From: CAZJOD01 sp964547525
GTDB lineage: Bacteria > Bacillota > Clostridia > JAAYHZ01
Reading direction: 5' to 3'
Length of the DNA stretch: 5,648 nt
Assembly: GCA_964547525.1 (NCBI GenBank)
Contig: CAZJOD010000211.1
Location: 1 to 5,648 of the forward strand
The notes under the pieces were generated by a model. That model was given only the letters and a program-made list of their open reading frames with translations, had not been told where the DNA came from and made no database searches. Positions 1 to 5,454 of this stretch are shown one piece after another. Within the stretch, counting starts at the first letter, position 1; each line of letters begins with the position of its first letter. The position numbers were made by a program, and so were the translations under genes.

Positions 1-2
1 AA

Positions 3-275
3 TGGTTTACCGAAACATTATATGGTACGGCGGGCAACATTCCTCCACTTGATGATGGTAAGTGGTATGAATATAAATCGGAAAAGGATTTTGAGCATAT
101 AGACTATATATTAATCATGTATGTTATTTCATATACAGAATATTATGGAAAGGATTACATGTATAATTATTCTTTTTTTTATGAGTTTCCACAAGATCAT
201 TACAAAATATATGATGATTATTCTTGGGAATCAATTTTAGTGACAATTCCATGGAAAGTAGATTTTTGTAAATGA
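3..275 (+). CDS. C-terminal fragment of an unknown protein, truncated by the window edge
   Basis: Reading frame 3 is open from the first base of the window to the TGA at 273-275, giving 90 residues that start WFTETLYGTAGNIPP and end VTIPWKVDFCK. The other two forward frames hit stops early, and codon use here looks protein-coding. The fragment is strongly aromatic and acidic (many Tyr, Phe, Asp) with no clear transmembrane segment and no motif I recognise. Its stop overlaps the ATG of the next gene as ATGA, so the two are probably one operon with coupled translation. Because the next protein is exported, this one may also act at or outside the cell envelope, but that is inference: its N terminus, where a signal peptide would sit, is missing. 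It is very AT-rich, about 27 % GC over the first 300 bases. Family unknown; I am confident only that it is coding. Confidence 0.75.
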   Translation, partial: WFTETLYGTAGNIPPLDDGKWYEYKSEKDFEHIDYILIMYVISYTEYYGKDYMYNYSFFYEFPQDHYKIYDDYSWESILVTIPWKVDFCK

Positions 276-340
276 AAAAATTAATAATTAGCTCTATATT
301 TAGTATAATTCTTATTAGTATAAGCATTTCTGTTCATGCT
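272..340 (+). other. Sec signal peptide of the secreted protein
   Basis: Codons 1-23 give a Lys-Lys N region, a long hydrophobic core (residues 4-19) and a V-H-A recognition site, with cleavage predicted between Ala23 and Glu24. There is no Cys just after the core, which argues against a lipoprotein. The cleavage site was judged by eye, not by a predictor. Confidence 0.85.
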
Positions 341-2230
341 GAGCAAAACTTAGGTAGCAAAACAATAACTTGGTATACAGAGGTTTGGCATCATTCAGGT
401 GGATATTGGTCTGGTAATATTTCAAAAACAGTTTTTGATAGTGAACTAGGTGTACTGACTTATAATGATAATGCATCAAAAATCTTTACAAATGCATTTA
501 GTGAATATGTAACAGTATATAATGATTTTCCAGATACCCTTAATAATTATTTAGATGCAGGTGGTAATGTTAATGATGTTAATGTTGCTATTACGCCAGG
601 TAATGGAAAAGAGAGTAGTACATGTTATATTGAAGGGACCTTTTCATACATTCTTGACACAGAAAATAAAAGAATAAAAGCTACTTTCAAACCTAGTTAT
701 ATTTTACGAAGAGAGCCATATTATTTAGATTTTAATATGCCTAAAACCTACTACCCATGCGATTATATAAAGTTTTCTATTTATCATAAAAGCACTAATC
801 AGCTTCTAGGTGTTATGGCGGCTAACGGTGATTTTAATTATGATTGGATTACAGGACTATCAGGTGAGCTATATCACCCGGACAATCCGTTTGTTGTTGT
901 ATCCAATTATGGTGTGGAAAAACAATACCGTTTAAATGATCTAAAAATAGGAAACGGCACATTCAAAGACGGAGGTGCCGTTGGATACTTTTTTACCAAT
1001 TCATTTATATTTGAATTTTCCGCACCGAATGCTACGGAAAATCCCTCGGACCCTTCGGATAATCCACCAACTCAAGGTACACCTTCACTAAATGTTTATT
1101 TTTCAATTTTATGTAACGATTATTACGCTACAAATAATCCCGATTATCCTGTATATGTCGATGCCTATCCTGTATATCTGGATTTGCTTTTTGACTATGA
1201 ATATGAGAACACACGGATTACAAAAGTAACGGTTGAAAGAAAATATTATAACAGTTGGACGGTCCTTAAAACTCAAAATGGCATAATTAACTCTTTTCAG
1301 TATAATACATCATCAGCAAGTGAGACATTCAGGATAACCGTAGAATCTGAAGGATTACCGGCTATGTCGGTAACCGCATCGTCTTATACAAAACTAAAGG
1401 ATCAAACAGGAGGGTGGGTTGCAGTAGATTTTTATTTGTATGATAAGAAAGGGCGTATAGTAAATGATAACTATAATAATCCTATAGAAGTCACAAGTCT
1501 ACCGGATACTTTAGAGCTACTAAATATAATTCACGAAGATGATACTAACTTTACTTGTGTTAATTATTATTTACAGGGTGGTATAAAAATTGAAAGATTA
1601 GATGTGGTATTTGGCAGAAATAAGGACATTCCTGCTAAATACCTGGATAATATGTATTACATGACTTATATCTATAAAAATATGTGCCCTGATAGACTGC
1701 CAAATCATCATGTATTTTTTAAGATAGTAGATCCTGAGCTTAAGGTTACAGCAGAAATTGAGGGATACATAAACAAATGGGACGGAGATACGGATATGTC
1801 CGGAAATATACTCGAAGATAATTCTCACAGGTTTTTAAGTCTTGAAAAGATTAAAATAAATGTTTATACAGAAGGATATGCTGATAAGGTGGTTATTAGA
1901 TTCAGTCCGGAACTGGAATCAATGACCTACAAATCAACAAATTCTTCAAATGTATATGATATGAAGAATGATCTCAATATTGACTACACTTATTTTCCTG
2001 AAGATACAACCTTTCACTTAGACTCAAGCCTTGAAAAAAATATGGTGTATTGGGAGTACTATTTACCTTTGGCTGAAGACACGTTAAATTGGAACGATGA
2101 AAGGGTAAAACCGTCATATTCCTTATATGTATATGCATATAAAGGCGATAAATGTGATGTATACATAATAGATGACATAGAAATAACCGGAAGCTTATAT
2201 GACATTATTCATATTCAACCGGTATACTAA
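272..2230 (+). CDS. Secreted Tyr-rich protein of unknown function, two regions joined by a Pro-rich linker
   Basis: This encodes 652 residues. Residues 1-23 are a typical Sec signal peptide: Lys2-Lys3, a hydrophobic core of Ile/Leu/Ser, and a V-H-A site before Glu24. There is no LPXTG anchor, lipobox, SLH motif or C-terminal membrane segment, so release from the cell is likely. Residues about 24-250 form a Tyr/Asn/Asp-rich region. Residues 251-272 form a linker rich in Pro, Ser, Asp and Thr. Residues about 273-375 look like alternating beta strands and could be an Ig-like fold (inference). The rest is also beta-rich and contains an acidic loop at residues 504-515 (D504, D506, D508, N512, E515) followed by HRFLSLEKIKI. 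No catalytic motif is recognisable and I cannot name the family. The ATG overlaps the upstream stop as ATGA. The only purine-rich stretch ahead of it is GGAAAG at 253-258, about 13 nt away, so translation probably depends on coupling. A transcription terminator follows at 2241-2296. Plausible roles include carbohydrate binding, adhesion or surface structure, none proven. Confidence 0.9.
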   Translation: MKKLIISSIFSIILISISISVHAEQNLGSKTITWYTEVWHHSGGYWSGNISKTVFDSELGVLTYNDNASKIFTNAFSEYVTVYNDFPDTLNNYLDAGGNVNDVNVAITPGNGKESSTCYIEGTFSYILDTENKRIKATFKPSYILRREPYYLDFNMPKTYYPCDYIKFSIYHKSTNQLLGVMAANGDFNYDWITGLSGELYHPDNPFVVVSNYGVEKQYRLNDLKIGNGTFKDGGAVGYFFTNSFIFEFSAPNATENPSDPSDNPPTQGTPSLNVYFSILCNDYYATNNPDYPVYVDAYPVYLDLLFDYEYENTRITKVTVERKYYNSWTVLKTQNGIINSFQYNTSSASETFRITVESEGLPAMSVTASSYTKLKDQTGGWVAVDFYLYDKKGRIVNDNYNNPIEVTSLPDTLELLNIIHEDDTNFTCVNYYLQGGIKIERLDVVFGRNKDIPAKYLDNMYYMTYIYKNMCPDRLPNHHVFFKIVDPELKVTAEIEGYINKWDGDTDMSGNILEDNSHRFLSLEKIKINVYTEGYADKVVIRFSPELESMTYKSTNSSNVYDMKNDLNIDYTYFPEDTTFHLDSSLEKNMVYWEYYLPLAEDTLNWNDERVKPSYSLYVYAYKGDKCDVYIIDDIEITGSLYDIIHIQPVY

Positions 2231-2240
2231 TCTTATATAA

Positions 2241-2296
2241 TATAAAAAAGAAACGGTCTTTATTTAATACTTTATAGACCGTTTCACTTTTTTATA
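2241..2296. terminator. Bidirectional intrinsic terminator between convergent genes
   Basis: The arms are GAAACGGTCT (2250-2259) and AGACCGTTTC (2276-2285), a perfect 10-bp inverted repeat around a 16-nt AT-rich loop. They are flanked by TATAAAAAAG (2241-2250) and CTTTTTTATA (2287-2296), which are also exact reverse complements. The hairpin can therefore extend past a small bulge at 2285-2286. Read either way, the GC-containing stem is followed by a T-rich run, as needed for Rho-independent termination. It lies 10 bp after the secreted-protein stop and 13 bp after the thioredoxin stop, so it can serve both. Confidence 0.9.
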
Positions 2297-2309
2297 CTAT
2301 TTATATATG

Positions 2310-2627
2310 TTATTTGTTTGAGTCCAACATCTGTACATATGCTTCATATGGTCTCACGCCTACAGCCTGGTCAACCACTTTGCCGTTTTTCATAAGAATT
2401 ACCGTCGGAATGCTTCTGATTCCGAACTTAGAAGCCAATTGGTTTTCCTCATCTACATTCACTTTACCTATGACAGCCTTATCGGAAAAATTCTCCGAAA
2501 GCTTTTCGATAACCGGGGTTAGCATTCTGCATGGTCCACACCATTCCGCCCAAAAGTCAATTAGAACCGGTTTATCTGATTTCATTACTATACTATCAAA
2601 ATTATCGTTACTTATTTTTGTTGCCAT
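2310..2627 (-). CDS. trxA: Thioredoxin
   Basis: This is a 105-aa classical cytoplasmic thioredoxin, the normal length for the family. It reduces protein disulfides through a Cys pair and is itself recharged by thioredoxin reductase, which is not in this window. Visible hallmarks are the WCGPC active site (W29, C30, C33), the buried acid D24 in the strand before it (VLIDFWAEW), the cis-proline P74 in SIPT, and the glycine-rich end of the fold (NGKVVDQAVG, residues 81-90). There is no signal peptide or membrane segment. The start chosen is the ATG at 2627-2625, eight nt after an AAGGAGT ribosome binding site. An in-frame GTG at 2636 would add three residues but overlaps that site, so it is rejected. 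The gene follows the lyase on the same strand after 139 bp and has a -10-like box of its own, so separate transcription is likely. The family call is secure; the exact paralogue (trxA or a second copy) is less so. Confidence 0.97.
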   Translation of the reverse strand: MATKISNDNFDSIVMKSDKPVLIDFWAEWCGPCRMLTPVIEKLSENFSDKAVIGKVNVDEENQLASKFGIRSIPTVILMKNGKVVDQAVGVRPYEAYVQMLDSNK

Positions 2628-2634
2628 TGATATC

Positions 2635-2641
2635 ACTCCTT
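2635..2641 (-). promoter_or_regulatory. Ribosome binding site of the thioredoxin gene
   Basis: The minus strand reads AAGGAGT, with eight nt between AGGAG and the ATG at 2627. It fixes the start, because the upstream in-frame GTG (2636-2634) lies partly inside this site. Confidence 0.9.
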
Positions 2642-2658
2642 GTTTATTTGTTAAGTTT

Positions 2659-2664
2659 ATTATA
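2659..2664 (-). promoter_or_regulatory. Candidate -10 element of a thioredoxin promoter
   Basis: The minus strand carries a consensus TATAAT in GGTTATAATAAAC, 31 bp upstream of the thioredoxin ATG and 18 bp upstream of its ribosome binding site. That geometry suits a short leader. No good -35 lies 16-18 bp upstream: CAGTAT at spacing 17 is poor, and TTACAG sits at spacing 20. A promoter is plausible, perhaps helped by an activator, but not certain. Confidence 0.5.
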
Positions 2665-2685
2665 ACCGACTAAAACCATGAATAC

Positions 2686-2700
2686 TGTAACAATGTCACA
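2686..2700. promoter_or_regulatory. Imperfect palindrome, possible operator upstream of thioredoxin
   Basis: On the minus strand the 15-mer TGTGACATTGTTACA is a near-perfect inverted repeat. TGT and ACA form the outer arms, ACA and TGT the inner arms, with one G/T mismatch around a central T. It lies at and just upstream of where a -35 box would be for the TATAAT at 2659-2664, a usual place for a regulator to bind. I cannot assign it to a known regulator. The half-sites loosely recall CRP/FNR-family or Rex-type sites, but the spacing differs from both. Confidence 0.3.
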
Positions 2701-2766
2701 CTTAATATTATTTTATCTTTTATATTCTTGATATATTACGTTTTATTATTCATTTTTTATTTTCTG

Positions 2767-5427
2767 TTAGCATTTTATTATTTTACCGCCACCGGAAATA
2801 ATATGATACTCATCACCTTTTAGTTTAATCTCCAATATATTGCTACCTGATTCCGTATATATCTTTAAAGCTTCGGCAACTAGAAAAGTACCCTTACCTA
2901 TAGATAAATAAATAATGTCTTCTTGAGATTTTCTAATCAAACTAACCATGGCGTCGGTTTTTATACCGTAATCCATTAAATCGATTGTTTGTGGATTATA
3001 TGGATCATTATATAGCAATATATCTGTAAAATCGGCTGTTTCAATTTGTATGGCAAGGATGCTTTGGTGATCATTATTTATTCTTAGTCTTTTAATACTT
3101 TTAATATTGCTTTGTTTTTCATAGGGTTCAATAAGCTGTACAAAAATTACAGGCTCGTATGAATTCAAAGTTTCTTTAGAGGTTATGAAACATGGAATTA
3201 AGAGCTCGTTTTTTAGCATGTATTCATAGTTTCTGTTTCCGAAATATCTAAGATCGGCAATTGTTGATTGGGAATCATAAGTAAGATCAGTGCATTTTAG
3301 ATGGCGATCCACATTTTCGTGTGCATATCCGAAATAATCATCTATATTAAAATCTACCGACCAGCCGAAATCAGGAGATCGGTCTTTTTTTAAGTTTTCT
3401 ATAAAAACTCCTTCCGGGTAATCACTTATACAAGGTACTGTCTTTAAACCTGTTGTTTCTACAGAACCGAAGGATGCATGTATATAACGTTCATACAAAC
3501 TGCCGTCTCCACACATCCTGAATACATCAATTATATAGGAGTCTTTATAAGATATGTCCACAAGAGACAGTGTTCTTGCGTATTGCGTACCGTCTTTAAT
3601 CATATACGGGTTTTGGCAGGTTACGGTCTTTATGTTTTCACCTATAGCCCATAAGTCAACACTGCCTTCACCTCTGTTACCGTTTGAACGGTCTAGTGTG
3701 GCACAATTATGTACATAAATTGATTTTCCCCATTTACATTCTTGTGCTGAAAATCCTCCGTTATACACTACTGTCGGATATCCCCAATCCGGCATCATAT
3801 CAACACCTTTAGCGAATAATCCTATATTCATCGGGTCAATGTGTTCATGCCCACTGTTTATCCAGTCAAAATCCAACCAAACCGCTCTTTTATTATCTCC
3901 TTGCCCCGAACGAAGTATAGCCAGATGCCATTTTGGTTTTAATACACTGCTTAGGTTTAATTCGGTACCTTCATTATGTAAAATAGTATTTATCTCACAT
4001 ATCATTGAATCAATTTCATCATTGCTTAAGAACGTAAGTTCTTTTAATTCGTTCCCGTAATTACCTTTGGAAGATGAATGTATAGCTTTTATAAATATGG
4101 ATTCACCTGTAACTTTGTAGCACTTATACAGCATAAACAAGTTGTTGGCTCCGCTATGAATACATTTATATGTCGGCCGTGCTATAGCTCCGCAATCGCC
4201 AACTTTCGGATAATACTCGTCTATACATAACGTGTCTATAAAAAAGCGGTATGCTTCAACTAAGGATTTATGTTTTTTTAACATTTCATCAATGTAGCCC
4301 GGTTTTATATTTGCGAATTTTATTAAAATGTCGGTAAGATGACATTTTGCACCGTTTGTATAACCGGTCAATCCGTTTTCTTTTGAAGCTCCGTCACATT
4401 CCGTACTTCTTACAATTATATCTTCAAGTAATTCGTCGGCTGTTTCTTTGTTCCCCAAAACGGTGTTTATAACGGCATATAAAGCATGGGTCATTGGGAA
4501 ATTCGATCTACATTTTTTGAAATTAGCCAAAGCGTCTTTAAATATACGATTCTCTATATGGTTGTAAAGATCGTTTATATCATCTTTTTTAAAGGGAATA
4601 TCGTATTGCTCCTTTTTATATTTTATAAACGGTATAAGTTCTTTATCTTCAGGCATCACCGATTTTATTATATCATATGCGTAAGCCATTGTTGATATAT
4701 CAGAATAAGACCCGTGCCAGTATCCAACATATCCCTCGGTAGCATTAGGCTGATCATACATATATGATTGTGATCGAGCATCGTAATCCGGCCAATAATC
4801 AGCGAGTCTATCCAATAATATGGCGCATTTGTGTGCATAACGCATATCATTTGTGAAAAGCCATGCTAAACTCAATGCTTCAATCGCAGGTATTATGAGT
4901 TTGCCGAAATGACCGTGTATCAAATAAGCTCCTATAAATCGTTGTATAACACCGTTATTATCGTACCCCCGACCGTCATCCACACCAAACATATAAAGTG
5001 GATCATTCGGATCCGGGTGTTCAATATTATACAATAAAGATTTATCCGCTTTTTCATAACAGAAAAAACCCTTTTCGTTTATACCGGATTTATAAAAAGA
5101 ATAGAAATCGTTTGTAGGAAATAGACTGTGGCAATCTGGACAACTGACTTTCCACGGGTTTTTTAAAGGATCCATGTCCCATCCGTACAACAGCCTTTTT
5201 TTGCCACATGCGGGACATAAACTGTTTTTATTAACATAATGTGATCTTACTAGATACGGATCAAATATTAAGTTCCGGATATCGTCATCCTCTATAACAA
5301 CAAAATAATTTGCTCTGTTAATGATATTATCTATCATTATTTTCGTTTGTTCATTGGTTTGAGAATTATTTTTTATTTTTTGCACAACATTATCGGGGTA
5401 GAAAACACTTTTATATGCTTTTTGCAT
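2767..5427 (-). CDS. Heparinase II/III-family polysaccharide lyase, apparently cytoplasmic, with N-terminal zinc-ribbon-like motif
   Basis: This encodes 886 residues. By family it should cleave uronic-acid-containing glycans by beta-elimination, but the substrate cannot be read from the sequence. Order of parts: a leader; a four-Cys motif CPAC (C71, C74) and CPDC (C96, C99) typical of a structural zinc ribbon; an alpha/alpha-toroid region (about 110-480) with SNFPMTH (N309, H314) and DGASKENGLTGY (D345, Y356); then a beta-sandwich (about 490-880) with GHEHID (H527, H529, D531), DWGY (D547) and YVHN (H573). By analogy with Pedobacter heparinase II as I recall it, N309/H314, Y356 and H527 are candidate catalytic residues and H529/D547/H573 a candidate metal site; this mapping is inference. 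Neither the chosen start nor the longer frame has a convincing signal peptide, unlike many secreted relatives. The start is the ATG at 5427-5425, eight nt after GGAGG. An upstream extension of the frame to 5481 runs through that site and is rejected. No transporter or other glycan gene is adjacent. Family confidence is high, substrate unknown. Confidence 0.9.
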   Translation of the reverse strand: MQKAYKSVFYPDNVVQKIKNNSQTNEQTKIMIDNIINRANYFVVIEDDDIRNLIFDPYLVRSHYVNKNSLCPACGKKRLLYGWDMDPLKNPWKVSCPDCHSLFPTNDFYSFYKSGINEKGFFCYEKADKSLLYNIEHPDPNDPLYMFGVDDGRGYDNNGVIQRFIGAYLIHGHFGKLIIPAIEALSLAWLFTNDMRYAHKCAILLDRLADYWPDYDARSQSYMYDQPNATEGYVGYWHGSYSDISTMAYAYDIIKSVMPEDKELIPFIKYKKEQYDIPFKKDDINDLYNHIENRIFKDALANFKKCRSNFPMTHALYAVINTVLGNKETADELLEDIIVRSTECDGASKENGLTGYTNGAKCHLTDILIKFANIKPGYIDEMLKKHKSLVEAYRFFIDTLCIDEYYPKVGDCGAIARPTYKCIHSGANNLFMLYKCYKVTGESIFIKAIHSSSKGNYGNELKELTFLSNDEIDSMICEINTILHNEGTELNLSSVLKPKWHLAILRSGQGDNKRAVWLDFDWINSGHEHIDPMNIGLFAKGVDMMPDWGYPTVVYNGGFSAQECKWGKSIYVHNCATLDRSNGNRGEGSVDLWAIGENIKTVTCQNPYMIKDGTQYARTLSLVDISYKDSYIIDVFRMCGDGSLYERYIHASFGSVETTGLKTVPCISDYPEGVFIENLKKDRSPDFGWSVDFNIDDYFGYAHENVDRHLKCTDLTYDSQSTIADLRYFGNRNYEYMLKNELLIPCFITSKETLNSYEPVIFVQLIEPYEKQSNIKSIKRLRINNDHQSILAIQIETADFTDILLYNDPYNPQTIDLMDYGIKTDAMVSLIRKSQEDIIYLSIGKGTFLVAEALKIYTESGSNILEIKLKGDEYHIISGGGKIIKC
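5116..5217 (-). other. Four-cysteine zinc-ribbon-like motif in the lyase
   Basis: Codons for about residues 71-104 encode CPACGKK, then NPWKVSCPDCHSLFPTNDF. The two CPxC knuckles are 21 residues apart (C74 to C96), which is the layout of a treble-clef or zinc-ribbon site. I recall the same arrangement near the N terminus of other heparinase II/III-like proteins from Firmicutes, so it is probably a family trait and structural rather than DNA-binding. Metal binding has not been shown here. Confidence 0.7.
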
Positions 5428-5431
5428 TAAC

Positions 5432-5440
5432 ATCACCTCC
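5432..5440 (-). promoter_or_regulatory. Ribosome binding site of the lyase gene, near-perfect anti-SD match
   Basis: The minus strand reads GGAGGTGAT, complementary over nine bases to the usual 16S rRNA 3' end. GGAGG ends eight nt before the ATG at 5427. A second in-frame ATG (5433-5431) overlaps this site and is too close to be used well. The strength of this site suggests efficient translation when the message is made. Confidence 0.9.
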
Positions 5441-5445
5441 AAATT

Positions 5446-5454
5446 ATTATAGCA
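5446..5454 (-). promoter_or_regulatory. Extended -10-like sequence next to the lyase ribosome binding site
   Basis: The minus strand reads TGCTATAAT, a textbook extended -10 (TGnTATAAT), with no good -35 upstream. A transcript from it would begin at about 5438-5440, inside the ribosome binding site, so it may be a chance match in AT-rich DNA or give a poorly translated message. Confidence 0.3.

Noticed and set aside
173..180. Run of eight T in the truncated upstream gene as a phase-variation tract
   Set aside because: The frame is intact across it, and such runs are common by chance in DNA this AT-rich. There is no second in-frame evidence for switching.
124..327. Minus-strand open frame of 67 codons opposite the start of the secreted-protein gene
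   Set aside because: It lies opposite the coupled coding pair, has no ribosome binding site, and its composition is that of a shadow frame.
1781..1816. Dockerin domain, suggested by the DxDxD loop in the secreted protein
   Set aside because: Only one loop is present, without the duplicated helix-loop pattern of dockerins. The surrounding sequence looks like beta strands.
1598..1828. Minus-strand open frame of 76 codons inside the secreted-protein gene
   Set aside because: It is fully contained in a well-supported gene, with no ribosome binding site or recognisable product.
2628..2636. GTG start adding three residues to thioredoxin
   Set aside because: It overlaps the AAGGAGT ribosome binding site, whereas the ATG at 2627 has ideal spacing and matches usual thioredoxin N termini.
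2314..2673. Plus-strand open frame of 119 codons antisense to thioredoxin
   Set aside because: Thioredoxin on the other strand is certain, with its WCGPC site and good ribosome binding site. The plus frame is a shadow.
3839..4850. Three short open frames (plus 3839-4060, plus 4486-4695, minus 4668-4850) within the lyase gene
   Set aside because: All sit inside the conserved lyase frame and show no initiation signals or family resemblance.
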